Source: an uncultured Luminiphilus sp. (GTDB lineage: Bacteria > Pseudomonadota > Gammaproteobacteria > Pseudomonadales > Halieaceae). Taken from it: DNA of 35,684 nt. A model generated the notes under the pieces. That model did not search any database. It was given only the letters and a program-made list of their open reading frames with translations, and was not told where the DNA came from. A program made the position numbers and the translations under genes. Location of the stretch: positions 1 through 35,684 of the forward strand of contig CALKEI010000135.1 in NCBI GenBank assembly GCA_938085095.1, written 5' to 3'. Each line of letters starts with the position of its first letter. Position 1 is the stretch's first letter. This document shows, in pieces, positions 20,823 through 30,325 of this stretch.

Positions 20823-21449
20823 TCAGGCAACCTCAAAGTCGCTGACGTCTCCAACACCGCGCCTCAAAATCAGCGGTGCCGGTCCGGTCAAATCAATGAC
20901 GCTGCTGGGCTCTAGGCCACAGAAGCCACCGTCGATCACCAAATCCACTTCATACTCAAGCTGGTCACGAATATCATGGGGGTCCGTCATCGGATAATCA
21001 TTTCCTGGCAACGCGAGTGTAGCGCTCATCAGGGGCTCATCGAGTGCCCGCAACAATGACTGTGGAATCGGATGGTCCGGTACGCGCAAGCCGATGGTTT
21101 TTCGCTTCGGCTGCACCAGTCTCTTTGGCACATCTCGCGTTGCTTCGAGAATGAAGGTGTAGGGGCCGGGCGTGGCATGGCGCAGCAGTCGATACGCCGT
21201 ATTGTCGACCCGGGCATATGTGCCCAGCTCAGATAAATCGCGACAAACCAGCGTGAAGTTGTGGTCGTCACGCAGCGCCCGAATACGTCGAATTCGCTCC
21301 ATCGCTTTTTTATTGCCTAACTGACAACCCAGCGCATAGGCAGAGTCAGTCGGGTATACCGCCACACCGCCACCCTGAATAATATCGACCGCCCGCTGAA
21401 TCAGTCTGGGCTGGGGAGTTTCGGGATGAATGGCAAAAAACTGGCTCAC
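20823..21449 (-). CDS. yciO: YciO family threonylcarbamoyl-AMP synthase-like protein (YrdC/Sua5 superfamily)
   Basis: SQFFAIHPETPQPRLIQRAVDIIQGGGVAVYPTDSAYALGCQ; HNFTLVCRDLSELGTYA. Likely GTG start at 21449. Confidence 0.9.
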   Translation of the reverse strand: MSQFFAIHPETPQPRLIQRAVDIIQGGGVAVYPTDSAYALGCQLGNKKAMERIRRIRALRDDHNFTLVCRDLSELGTYARVDNTAYRLLRHATPGPYTFILEATRDVPKRLVQPKRKTIGLRVPDHPIPQSLLRALDEPLMSATLALPGNDYPMTDPHDIRDQLEYEVDLVIDGGFCGLEPSSVIDLTGPAPLILRRGVGDVSDFEVA

Positions 21450-22264
21450 AGCCTCTCCCACACCCCAAAGCCCTCTGGGATGTGAGCGGTGTCGATACCC
21501 AATCTCGCACCGTAAGTCGTGTCCCGATGAAAATCCGAGCCCACCGAGACGCGCAGGTCGTGCTCTTTCACCAAGCGCCATAGCGTGTCGGTATCGCCGG
21601 GCCTGGGGCGGCCATTAATGACCTCAATAGCGTCACCACCTGCGTCCGCGAATGCGCGTGTCAGCGCCCGCAGCCGAGTTGCGGTCATTTTATAATCGAG
21701 TGGATGGGCCAGTACCGCTATTCCTCCCGCGCCACGGATGGTGACCACCGTCTCCTCCAGAGTCGGCCACAACATCGATATGTCTCCCGGTTTGCCGCGC
21801 CCCAGAAAACGCTTGAATGCCACAGCCTCGCTCTCGACATGCCCCGCTAGCACCATCCAGCGCGCAAAGTGCGGCCGCCCTATCTGCCCCCCCTCCGCCA
21901 CCGCCAACGCGCCGGCCAATGCGCCGGGCATATCGGCACGCTCCAGTTTGTGGGCGATCTTCTCGGCGCGATCCATACGGGCTTGATTGAGCCTTTCCAG
22001 ATGTGCGGTCAGGGCGGGCGCGCGAGGGTCGAAACCGAGTCCCACCACGTGAATACCGACCCGACCCCATTGACATGAGAGCTCGACACCGCTGATCAAT
22101 TCAAGATTTTCAGGCACCGCAGATGCGACGCTAAGATACCCGGCAATCGTGTCGTGATCCGTGAGTGAGAGGCGCGTAACACCCTCTCGCGCCGCACGAT
22201 CGACCAATTCGCTTGGACTCAGGGCGCCATCAGAAGCGGCACTATGTGTGTGGAAGTCAATCAA
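21446..22264 (-). CDS. rnm: PHP domain phosphoesterase (RNase AM / YciV-TrpH)
   Basis: MIDFHTHSAASDGALSPSELVDRA; LSLTDHDTIAGY; VGSDFHRDTTYGARLG. Confidence 0.88.
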   Translation of the reverse strand: MIDFHTHSAASDGALSPSELVDRAAREGVTRLSLTDHDTIAGYLSVASAVPENLELISGVELSCQWGRVGIHVVGLGFDPRAPALTAHLERLNQARMDRAEKIAHKLERADMPGALAGALAVAEGGQIGRPHFARWMVLAGHVESEAVAFKRFLGRGKPGDISMLWPTLEETVVTIRGAGGIAVLAHPLDYKMTATRLRALTRAFADAGGDAIEVINGRPRPGDTDTLWRLVKEHDLRVSVGSDFHRDTTYGARLGIDTAHIPEGFGVWERL

Positions 22265-22383
22265 GGCAATCTCTACACTGCGCCCGAGTCAGGTAAGTCA
22301 CCGCCCGAGCTGAGAAGAATCGGCGGATTGTCTACCATAGTAGGGACGATAGCGAGCGCCGCGGCGCGGGATCAGGCCAATCC

Positions 22384-22998
22384 ATGAGACAACTGTTGGA
22401 ATTTCTGCCTCTGGTGCTTTTTTTCGGCGCCTATCAGATGAACGGTGACACCGTGGCCGTCGGTAATTGGTCCCATACCTTTGATGGTATTTTCAGTGCC
22501 ACAGCAGTGTTGATGGTCAGCACCGTTGTCGTGTGGTTGCTTTGCTCTGCACTGGCGAAAAAAAACGACCGACGCATGATGTGGATGGCCGTTGCCGTGG
22601 TGATTTTCGGGGCTGCAACGCTGATTCTGAGGGACCAGCGTTTTATCCAATGGAAGCCAACGGTGTTCAACTGGGTGCTCGCGGCGGTCTTTCTGGGTTC
22701 ACAGTACATTGGCGAACGCAATCTCCTCCAGCGACTGCTGGGTAGTCAGCTATCACTGACGCGCAAGGTGTGGTCTCGACTCAATGTACTGTGGATCGGC
22801 AACTTTACTCTGGTCGGCGCCCTGAATCTTTTCGTCGCCTACCAATATGAGGAGGCCTTCTGGGTGTCCTATAAGCTTTACTCCAGCATTGGCTTCACCG
22901 TCATATTGATGCTTTTGACAATAGTGATCGTCGCTCCTCATTTAAAAGATCAGGATACCGCCGACGGAGATCACGAACCCGCAGGAGGGTCACAATGA
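22384..22998 (+). CDS. yciB: YciB/IspZ family inner-membrane septation protein
   Basis: MRQLLEFLPLVLFFGAYQMNG; multi-TM; VFNWVLAAVFLGSQYIGERNLLQRLLG. Confidence 0.9.
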   Translation: MRQLLEFLPLVLFFGAYQMNGDTVAVGNWSHTFDGIFSATAVLMVSTVVVWLLCSALAKKNDRRMMWMAVAVVIFGAATLILRDQRFIQWKPTVFNWVLAAVFLGSQYIGERNLLQRLLGSQLSLTRKVWSRLNVLWIGNFTLVGALNLFVAYQYEEAFWVSYKLYSSIGFTVILMLLTIVIVAPHLKDQDTADGDHEPAGGSQ

Positions 22999-23696
22999 GG
23001 CTCCGCTTGGCAAATACAGTGCGCTCGTTGCGAGTCTTAATGTTGCCTGTTGTGCTACTGGCTCACTCGACAGGCATGGCTCAGGAAACGCAGTACATCA
23101 GCGATATAGTGCTTGTGCCCGTCCGCAGTGGCGCCGGTGCCGACTATCGTATTGTGAACCGCGGGCTGCCGTCTGGTACTGCATTGCTGGTGTTTGCTCA
23201 GAGTGATGATGGCGAGTGGGCAGAGATTGAAACCCGCGGCGGAACCCGCGGCTGGATCCCCTCACAGTATCTGCAGCAGGAGCCCCCGGCAGCCCTATTA
23301 ATCAACGACCTGCGAGTTGAGCTCGAACAGGCGAGAGCTGAGCGCGATCGTGTGGTCAGTCAGCTCAACCAGAGTTCTACTGAAGTGGATGAAGCCGACG
23401 AGACGATCATCGGCTTGACGACAACAATAGAGCAGACTCAGGCAGAGTTGACTGAGATCAAGCGCGTCTCGGCGGCCGCGCTGGATCTTGACCTGATGAA
23501 TCAGCAGCTGGTTGCAGAGCTTGAGTCCGGACGCTCGAGTGCGGATCTGTTGAGATTGGAGAATGTGCGTCTCAGGGAGCGGATCGCCAACAATCAGATG
23601 TTAGATGGGGCGCTGGCCGTTCTGCTGGGCGTGATTCTGGCGGTCGTCGCACCTCGACTGTGGCCGAGGAAGAAGCGACCGGATGGATGGTCATGA
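22995..23696 (+). CDS. SH3-domain protein with coiled coil and C-terminal TM (YgiM/TIGR04211-like)
   Basis: Signal peptide, YISDIVLVPVRSGAGADYRIVNRGLPSGTALLV...WIPSQYLQQEP, coiled coil, C-terminal TM followed by basic residues. Confidence 0.85.
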   Translation: MRLRLANTVRSLRVLMLPVVLLAHSTGMAQETQYISDIVLVPVRSGAGADYRIVNRGLPSGTALLVFAQSDDGEWAEIETRGGTRGWIPSQYLQQEPPAALLINDLRVELEQARAERDRVVSQLNQSSTEVDEADETIIGLTTTIEQTQAELTEIKRVSAAALDLDLMNQQLVAELESGRSSADLLRLENVRLRERIANNQMLDGALAVLLGVILAVVAPRLWPRKKRPDGWS

Positions 23697-24337
23697 AAAA
23701 GGAGATCAGCATGACGAGATGTACAATTTTTTTGCGGCAAATGGGGATTGCTTTGGCAGTCGCTGTGCTGGCTGTGTCGTTGGGCCTACAAAGCGCGTGG
23801 GGCGACGACAAGACCGAAAACCCCAAGGTTTTGATGGTGACCACCGACGGCGAGATAACGATCGAGTTATTTGCGGACAAATCCCCCATCACCGTTGAGA
23901 ATTTTCTGCGTTACGTCGAAGACGGCCATTATGAGGGCACCGTGTTTCACCGTGTGATATCCAACTTTATGATTCAGGGAGGGGGTTTTACTGCCGAACT
24001 CACCGAGAAGCCTACTCGAGGGCCGATCGTCAATGAGTCCGTCAACAAGCTCCACAATACCCGCGGGACCTTGGCCATGGCGCGAACCAGCGATCCTGAC
24101 TCGGCTTCTGCCCAGTTTTTCATTAACCAGCGCAGTAACCTGAGGTTGGATTGGTCCGGGGGAAAGGATGGCTATACCGTATTTGGCGAAGTCATAGACG
24201 GTATGCAGGTGGTCGACATTATTTCGCTATCGGATACCGGCACCGCGCGAGCACAGACGACGCAAGGGCCAACCAACTTTGAAGATGTGCCGATCAAACC
24301 CGTCGTGATTCTCTCTATTAGCCGACTGAACCCGTGA
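23693..24337 (+). CDS. Exported peptidyl-prolyl cis-trans isomerase (cyclophilin)
   Basis: Signal peptide; VENFLRYVEDGHYEGTVFHRVISNFMIQGGGF; SASAQFFIN; GYTVFGEVIDGMQVVD. ATG at 23693 overlaps the previous stop (ATGA). Confidence 0.94.
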   Translation: MKKEISMTRCTIFLRQMGIALAVAVLAVSLGLQSAWGDDKTENPKVLMVTTDGEITIELFADKSPITVENFLRYVEDGHYEGTVFHRVISNFMIQGGGFTAELTEKPTRGPIVNESVNKLHNTRGTLAMARTSDPDSASAQFFINQRSNLRLDWSGGKDGYTVFGEVIDGMQVVDIISLSDTGTARAQTTQGPTNFEDVPIKPVVILSISRLNP

Positions 24338-25137
24338 TCCAGCTCAGCATTAATCTCAACAAGATTGCGCTCATACGAAATTCACGGGATACCCACCAAC
24401 CCGACCCCTGCGAATTCGCTGCAGCCGTGCTGAACGCGGGGGCGCACGGCGTCACGGTTCACCCACGACCGGATCAGCGTCATATTCGCGCTGACGACTG
24501 TGTTCGCCTCAAAGAGACAGGCCTTGGCCTCTTCAGCGAGAACCGCTCCGGGAAGAGCAAGCCAGCTGGGATCGAATTCAACATCGAAGGCAATCCGTTT
24601 GCGGCACCGCAAGCCTCAACCCGCACCTTGGTGGGCGATTATCCGGGCTTTATGCAATTGGTAGAGCGCGTTCGGCCCGAGCAAGTCACACTGGTGCCTG
24701 ATGGTGACGAACAGCTGACGTCCGACCACGGCTTTGACCTGGATCATGACGGTGAGCGCCTCGAACCTGTCATACAACGACTTAAGTCTTGGGGCTGTCG
24801 GGTTAGCCTGTTCATGGACCCGGTACCTCAACAAATAGAGCAGGTGCGCGCACTGGGTGCCGATCGAATTGAACTCTACACCGAGACTTATGCTCAAGCG
24901 CATGCGCGCGGCGATTTTGCTGCCGTCCTGTCGCGGTTTCAGGACGCTGCATCCGTGGCTACCGCCCATGGAATTGGAATCAATGCAGGCCACGACCTGA
25001 ACCTACATAATTTGCAAGACTTCCGGATACATAACCTGATGGAGGTCTCCATTGGTCATGCATTCACTATCGACGCGCTCCGCTTTGGTGTCCCGGAAAC
25101 GGTACGTCGGTACCTCGATGTGCTGAACTCCGCATAA
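24334..25137 (+). CDS. pdxJ: Pyridoxine 5'-phosphate synthase
   Basis: INLNKIALIRNSRDTHQPDPCEFAAAVLNAGAHGVTVHPRPDQRHI; GINAGHDLNLHNL; EVSIGHAFTIDALRFG. GTG start overlaps the previous stop. Confidence 0.96.
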   Translation: MIQLSINLNKIALIRNSRDTHQPDPCEFAAAVLNAGAHGVTVHPRPDQRHIRADDCVRLKETGLGLFSENRSGKSKPAGIEFNIEGNPFAAPQASTRTLVGDYPGFMQLVERVRPEQVTLVPDGDEQLTSDHGFDLDHDGERLEPVIQRLKSWGCRVSLFMDPVPQQIEQVRALGADRIELYTETYAQAHARGDFAAVLSRFQDAASVATAHGIGINAGHDLNLHNLQDFRIHNLMEVSIGHAFTIDALRFGVPETVRRYLDVLNSA

Positions 25138-25165
25138 CGTTCGATTGCGTTAACGAGCATCTCCT

Positions 25166-25867
25166 TTGAGCCAATTGGTCGATGACGAACCTCCGTACCT
25201 GGTCCCTCATTCACAGGAGCCGATCCGGCTGCTTTACCGCGATCCCCATTTACTCATTGTGGACAAACCCACATTGTTGCTGAGCGTACCTGGCCGACAC
25301 CCGAAGAACCGGGATTGTTTGCTTGATCGACTGAGCATGCGCTACCCGGGGGTCTCTGCAGTGCACCGTCTGGACTTGGATACATCAGGTGTCATGGTCG
25401 TCCCCCGCGATCGTGAGGCGCTGTCCAAACTTGCCCGACAATTTCAGGAGCGCCATGTCGCCAAGACCTATCTTGCGCGTGTTGCGGGGGAGGTCACCGA
25501 AGACACGGGGGAAATCGACCTGCCGCTGGCCGCCGATTGGCCCAACCGACCCAAACAGAAAGTGTGCTTTGACTCTGGAAAAGCTGCGCTGACCCGTTGG
25601 CAAGTGCTCAGTCGAGATCGGGACACTTCGCTGTTGGCGCTGACACCGGTGACAGGACGCTCTCATCAGCTACGTATTCACATGAGAGAAATGGGACACC
25701 CCATTCTTGGGTGTGACTTCTATGCCCCCGACGCGGTATTGGGTGCTGCTGCCCGCCTGCTACTCCACGCAACCCGCATTGCATTCAGACACCCCTTATC
25801 CGGGCAGACCCTGATCGCTCATTCGCCCGCTCCCGCCGACTTCTATCGCGACTCATATCGCGACTAA
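25166..25867 (+). CDS. rluA: RluA family pseudouridine synthase (RluA type)
   Basis: AVHRLDLDTSGVMVV; ADWPNRPKQKVCFDSGKAALT; GRSHQLRIHMREMGHPILGCDFYA. TTG start. Confidence 0.9.
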   Translation: MSQLVDDEPPYLVPHSQEPIRLLYRDPHLLIVDKPTLLLSVPGRHPKNRDCLLDRLSMRYPGVSAVHRLDLDTSGVMVVPRDREALSKLARQFQERHVAKTYLARVAGEVTEDTGEIDLPLAADWPNRPKQKVCFDSGKAALTRWQVLSRDRDTSLLALTPVTGRSHQLRIHMREMGHPILGCDFYAPDAVLGAAARLLLHATRIAFRHPLSGQTLIAHSPAPADFYRDSYRD

Positions 25868-25868
25868 G

Positions 25869-26435
25869 TTGTCATTCCGGCCTGTGACCCATATGCATTA
25901 CCATGCGTTGTCGTATTCTGGGGAGATCACCGTGGTTTCTCTCAATCAAGCTGGTCCGGAAAAAGTCATCGTGGTCAAACCCAACCACTCGGCCACCTGG
26001 CGCCAGAACCTGTGGTTGTTGGCGGCGCTCGCAGTCCCCTCACTCGGGGCGGGCATCGCCTTCGCATTACTCGGCGCCTGGCCCATTTTGCCATTGGCCG
26101 GGCTAGAACTGACGGCACTCGCTGCCGCGCTGTATTGGGTGAATTGGAAGCTGGAATATCGACACGTCATCCGGCTGACGGATGAGTTGATCACCGTCGA
26201 TAAAGGTTACTTTGTCCCAAAACGAAGCTGGCACTTTACGCGCGAAGAATCTGCCCTGCGCGTTGTACCGGAGCATCACCATTGGCAGGGCCCGGAGTTA
26301 TCGGTTCACGATCGCCTATCGGAAACCCGCATCGGTGAATTTCTGAATCGCGAAGAAACACTGCAGTTACTGGGACTTTTGCGGCAAGAGCTACGCATTC
26401 GAACCCATAGCAGCGACAGCTCTATTAAGGTCTAA
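25869..26435 (+). CDS. DUF2244 domain-containing membrane protein
   Basis: [45 protein letters not shown]2244-like two-TM organisation. The true start may be 25893 (ATG) or GTG at about 25932. Confidence 0.8.
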   Translation: MSFRPVTHMHYHALSYSGEITVVSLNQAGPEKVIVVKPNHSATWRQNLWLLAALAVPSLGAGIAFALLGAWPILPLAGLELTALAAALYWVNWKLEYRHVIRLTDELITVDKGYFVPKRSWHFTREESALRVVPEHHHWQGPELSVHDRLSETRIGEFLNREETLQLLGLLRQELRIRTHSSDSSIKV

Positions 26436-26439
26436 GTCG

Positions 26440-27789
26440 ATGACAAATCAGGACACTGCTACACGCAGCAATGGAGGGGGTGAAAAAGTAGGCTTCATTT
26501 CCCTCGGCTGTCCAAAAGCCCTAGTGGACTCTGAGCGTATCCTGACCCAGCTGCGTATCGAGGGCTACCAAATCACCCCGCATTACGAGGATGCAGGGGT
26601 TGTGATTGTCAACACTTGCGGCTTCATTGACGCCGCCAAGGAAGAGAGCCTTGAGGCGATCGGAGAAGCGATCAGGGAAAACGGCCGCGTGCTGGTGACC
26701 GGATGCATGGGGCGGGGCGAAGATGCCGAAGCAATCCGCGCCCGCCACCCCAAAATACTCGGCATTAGTGGCCCTGCCGCGTATGAGGAGGTACTGGGGA
26801 CTGTGCGTGAGGTGCTGCCGCATCGACACCAGCCTGATCCCCTGGTGGATTTGATTCCCGCACAGGGCGTGAAGTTGACGCCCCGACATTATGCATATTT
26901 GAAGATTAGCGAGGGCTGCAATCATCGTTGCCGCTTCTGCATCATTCCGAGTATTCGCGGCGATCTTGTCAGTCGACCGATCGGTTCTGTGATGGATGAA
27001 GCAGAGGGCCTGGCACGGGCTGGCGTTCGGGAACTACTCGTAGTGAGTCAGGACACCAGTGCTTACGGCGTGGATCTTAAATATCAGACAGACTTTTGGC
27101 AGGGACGGCCTCTAAAAAGCAATCTACACAGTCTGGCATCGGCGCTGTCAGAGCTGGGCATCTGGATACGCCTGCACTACGTCTACCCCTACCCCCACGT
27201 CGACGCACTCATCCCGATGATGGCAGCGGGGGATCTACTCCCTTACATCGATATGCCACTGCAACACGGTGCGCCCAGCGTGCTGCAACGGATGAAGCGT
27301 CCTGCGGCGGCAGAAAAAACTCTTGACCGTATTGCCCAGTGGCGAGATCTCTGCCCGGAATTGACGATCCGCTCGACCTTCATCGTTGGCTACCCCGGAG
27401 AGACCGAGGCCGAGTTTGAAGCATTGCTTGAATTTATCGAGGCTGCGCAACTCGATCGCGTGGGCTGCTTTCAGTATTCGGCCGTAAAAGGCGCCGAAGC
27501 GAATTCACTCCCAGATCCCGTGCCTGAGCAAGTCAAAGCAGACCGTTGGCAGCAATTTATGGCGCTCCAGCAAGGCATCAGTGCGCGCAAACTGCAGCAG
27601 AAAGTGGGTACGATGCAGACGATTCTGATCGATACCGTATCGGATGAGGGCGCGACGGGCCGAACCTGCGCCGATGCGCCTGAAATCGATGGCGTGGTGC
27701 ACCTGCCTGGCGTCACCGAATTTCAACCGGGAGAATGGGTGCAAGCAGAGATCACCGCAGCGGATGACTACGACCTCTGGGTGTCATGA
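26440..27789 (+). CDS. rimO: Ribosomal protein S12 methylthiotransferase
   Basis: [46 protein letters not shown] radical-SAM CxxxCxxC; C-terminal TRAM. Confidence 0.97.
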   Translation: MTNQDTATRSNGGGEKVGFISLGCPKALVDSERILTQLRIEGYQITPHYEDAGVVIVNTCGFIDAAKEESLEAIGEAIRENGRVLVTGCMGRGEDAEAIRARHPKILGISGPAAYEEVLGTVREVLPHRHQPDPLVDLIPAQGVKLTPRHYAYLKISEGCNHRCRFCIIPSIRGDLVSRPIGSVMDEAEGLARAGVRELLVVSQDTSAYGVDLKYQTDFWQGRPLKSNLHSLASALSELGIWIRLHYVYPYPHVDALIPMMAAGDLLPYIDMPLQHGAPSVLQRMKRPAAAEKTLDRIAQWRDLCPELTIRSTFIVGYPGETEAEFEALLEFIEAAQLDRVGCFQYSAVKGAEANSLPDPVPEQVKADRWQQFMALQQGISARKLQQKVGTMQTILIDTVSDEGATGRTCADAPEIDGVVHLPGVTEFQPGEWVQAEITAADDYDLWVS

Positions 27790-27805
27790 GTGCCGTCCCG
27801 CACAA

Positions 27806-28525
27806 ATGAATATTATTCTGCTCCAGCCCGATGACTGGTTAAACGACACTACGGTGGTGCTCGCGGACCGACGCTATCGACATTTACGCGGCGTGCTCAA
27901 AGCTGCGGTCGGGGATTCTCTCAGAGTGGGCTTGTTGGGCGGACAATCCGGCAGCGGCATCGTGGTCGCATTGAGCGATACCGAGGCTCACCTCGAGATC
28001 CAGCTTGCGGATTCACCTCCGGCCCGACATCCCAGAGACCTTGTTCTGGCCCTGCCTCGCCCCAAAATGCTCCGGCGGGTGTTTCGCACGGTGGCCGAGA
28101 TGGGTGTGTCTCATGTCCATGTGATTCACAGCGCTCGAGTTGAGAAAAGCTTCTGGCAGAGCCCCTTGTTACGACCTGATCGGATCAACGCTGCATTGTT
28201 GGCCGGACTCGAGCGCGCGGGCGATACCGTGCTACCAGAGGTGCACCTGCACACGCGTTTCAAACCCTTCGTTGAAGACCGTTTACCAGAATTGATGGCA
28301 ACGCAAACGTGCTGGATCGCTCATCCCGGCGCACAGACCGGGCTCAGCGGGCAAGTAGGCGAAGGCCTCATTATGCTCGGCCCAGAAGGTGGCTTTGTGC
28401 CTTTTGAAGTGGATCTTGCGCAATCTGTGGGCGCCCTTCCAGTCCATCTGGGCAAACGTACCCTGAGTGTCGATACAGCTGTGGTGGCGGCGCTCAGTCA
28501 GTCACTGGCCGGCACAGATAGCTAA
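27806..28525 (+). CDS. rsmE: 16S rRNA (uracil1498-N3)-methyltransferase
   Basis: [59 protein letters not shown]. Start at internal ATG 27806. Confidence 0.94.
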   Translation: MNIILLQPDDWLNDTTVVLADRRYRHLRGVLKAAVGDSLRVGLLGGQSGSGIVVALSDTEAHLEIQLADSPPARHPRDLVLALPRPKMLRRVFRTVAEMGVSHVHVIHSARVEKSFWQSPLLRPDRINAALLAGLERAGDTVLPEVHLHTRFKPFVEDRLPELMATQTCWIAHPGAQTGLSGQVGEGLIMLGPEGGFVPFEVDLAQSVGALPVHLGKRTLSVDTAVVAALSQSLAGTDS

Positions 28526-29190
28526 GCCGTCCCTGCCGAGACTCCCGAGCCAATCGGGCACGCGACACCCGTGCCGCCCATGCCGCAATACCCTGCGGGA
28601 TTTTTATGCAGGTACTGCTGATGATAATCCTCGGCAAAATAAAAGGTCGGCGCGGGCAAGACTTCGGTAGTGATTTCGCCATGACCAGCCGCTGCCAGCC
28701 GCGACTGGTAGGCATCAAGGCTCGCAGCGGCCGCGGCCTGCTGCGCCTCGCTGTGGTAGTAGATACCGGATCGGTACTGCGTGCCTATATCATTGCCCTG
28801 CCGCATTCCCTGAGTGGGGTTATGATTTTCCCAAAACGCTTTGAGCAGCGCGGCGTAAGACAGTGCCGTCGGATCAAATATAATTTGTACAACTTCGTTG
28901 TGCCCAGTTTGACCTGAGCAAACCTCGCGATAAGTTGGGTTGGGCGTTATTCCCGCTGCATAGCCTACTGCCGTGCTGGTCACTCCGGAGAGTTGCCAGA
29001 ACAATCGCTCTACCCCCCAGAAGCAACCCATCCCAAACAAGGCCTGCTCACAGTGCGCCGCGAAGGGGGGTAACAGCGGTGTTCCCAGCACCGCATGCCG
29101 ATCCGCGACGGGCATCGCGGCGTCGCGCCCCGGTAAGGCGCTGGCGACATCGGGGAGTGCGGGCTTACGGCGAATGTCCATCCATTTCAT
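28522..29190 (-). CDS. msrA: Peptide-methionine (S)-S-oxide reductase
   Basis: [51 protein letters not shown] at 29190 follows a purine-rich RBS; the ORF track gives 29244. Confidence 0.95.
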   Translation of the reverse strand: MKWMDIRRKPALPDVASALPGRDAAMPVADRHAVLGTPLLPPFAAHCEQALFGMGCFWGVERLFWQLSGVTSTAVGYAAGITPNPTYREVCSGQTGHNEVVQIIFDPTALSYAALLKAFWENHNPTQGMRQGNDIGTQYRSGIYYHSEAQQAAAAASLDAYQSRLAAAGHGEITTEVLPAPTFYFAEDYHQQYLHKNPAGYCGMGGTGVACPIGSGVSAGTA

Positions 29191-29244
29191 CCTCTTTTTC
29201 CTCTCAAACGAGCTTGGTGGCGTTCCTAGCCTTATTTTTGTCAT

Positions 29245-29258
29245 AATAGCCGGCTATT
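29245..29258. repeat. 14-nt perfect palindrome in the divergent intergenic region
   Basis: aatagccggctatt equals its own reverse complement; lies between divergent msrA and the small-ORF/VWA operon. Confidence 0.6.
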
Positions 29259-29276
29259 TTGATGACTGACAGTGAA

Positions 29277-29352
29277 TCCCGCCCGGGGTGTGAGGTTGCC
29301 CACCACGCAACCGCCCGACAACACAGCCTGCTGATGCAGGTGGCGGGGGAGG
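29277..29352 (+). promoter_or_regulatory. Candidate structured leader (three-way junction) overlapping the RBS of the 67-aa ORF
   Basis: Stems read by eye: CCCGCC (29278-29283)/GGCGGG (29342-29347); GGTTGC (29294-29299)/GCAACC (29307-29312); CCTGC (29327-29331)/GCAGG (29336-29340). The RBS GGGGGAGG lies at 29345-29352, before ATG 29360. Confidence 0.4.
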
Positions 29353-29359
29353 ACCAAAC

Positions 29360-29563
29360 ATGACACACAACAAACGCGAACCCTTCAAAGCAAGCGATTT
29401 TTCTAGCCGTAAACTGATGGAATTGGTTAGTGGCGAAGCGGCCAATGACCGAGTCTCTCTCGATCAGGAAGCCCTTGACGCCGTGGTCTCTGAGCTCGCT
29501 AGCCGACGCCACTACCTCCGCGAGCTTCGCGATCGCGGTTTACTCGCGCCCCGCGCGTCCTAG
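29360..29563 (+). CDS. Small uncharacterised protein (67 aa)
   Basis: ATG at 29360 about 8 nt after GGGGGAGG; charged, helix-favouring composition; leads into the VWA gene. Confidence 0.6.
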   Translation: MTHNKREPFKASDFSSRKLMELVSGEAANDRVSLDQEALDAVVSELASRRHYLRELRDRGLLAPRAS

Positions 29564-30263
29564 GCTTCACATCTCTAAGGATCTTGGCCGTCCCCAATCG
29601 GGCGACGTCGCGGCCTTTCTCGGCAAGACCCGGGCCATTCAAGCGATTACCCGCCGGCAGGCACGATTAATTTTCGCCCTTGACGCCACAGCCAGCCGTG
29701 AAGCGACCTGGGAACAGGCCAGAAAGCTTCATGGCGAACTGTTCGACGCTGCTTCCACAGCGACCTCGCTCGCCGTTCAGCTTTGCTATTACCGAGGACT
29801 AGGGGAATTTAGATCCAGTCGATGGCTGACCGAGCCTGGCGCGTTGCTCGACCAGATGAGCCGAGTCACCTGCGGAGCAGGTATTACACAGATCGGCAGA
29901 GTGCTGACTCACGCACTCGAAACAGGGTCCGCGACTCACCCGATTCGCGCTGTCATTTTCGTTGGTGACGCCTGCGAAGAATCCCCCGAAGCCCTCCTGT
30001 CCATTGCAGGCCAGTGCGGCGTAAAAAAAATACCGCTATTCTTGTTTCAGGAGGGAGGTGACCCCGCCACCCACGCTGTTTTTCAGCGGATGGCAACATT
30101 GAGTGGTGGTGCCACGGTGCCTTTTGACGCCGGCAGCGCTGAGCACCTGCGGTTACTATTGGGTGCCGTCGCACGGTTTGCCCGCGGCGGCCTCAAAGCA
30201 CTGTCTCGGGCCGACAACGCGGGTGATCGGCTCCTGCTGGAGCAGCTCGAAAAGAATCCGTAG
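29430..30263 (+). CDS. VWA-like domain protein; N-terminus uncertain, homologous-looking region begins about 29571-29600
   Basis: ARLIFALDATASREATWEQARKLHGELFDAAS has a MIDAS-like DxTxS; VQLCYYRGLGEFRSSRW; HPIRAVIFVGDACEES. The first ~45 residues of the ORF-track product overlap the 67-aa ORF in another frame and look non-native. Confidence 0.8.
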   Translation: MAKRPMTESLSIRKPLTPWSLSSLADATTSASFAIAVYSRPARPRLHISKDLGRPQSGDVAAFLGKTRAIQAITRRQARLIFALDATASREATWEQARKLHGELFDAASTATSLAVQLCYYRGLGEFRSSRWLTEPGALLDQMSRVTCGAGITQIGRVLTHALETGSATHPIRAVIFVGDACEESPEALLSIAGQCGVKKIPLFLFQEGGDPATHAVFQRMATLSGGATVPFDAGSAEHLRLLLGAVARFARGGLKALSRADNAGDRLLLEQLEKNP

Positions 30264-30325
30264 GGCCCGATTAAAACCGATATCATGTGCATCGCCGTCC
30301 AAGCCACACAGGAGCCGTTACTGCC

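Noticed and set aside
27644-27805. 54-residue N-terminal extension of rsmE in the ORF track
   Set aside because: Lies inside the rimO 3' end; the RsmE family N-terminus fits the ATG at 27806.
29281-29350. Thought of a TPP or c-di-GMP riboswitch because of GGGGTG and CCTG(C)TGATGCAGG
   Set aside because: The conserved TPP (CUGAGA, ACCUGAUCUGGAUAAUGCC) and c-di-GMP-I sequence elements are absent; kept only as an unclassified structured leader.
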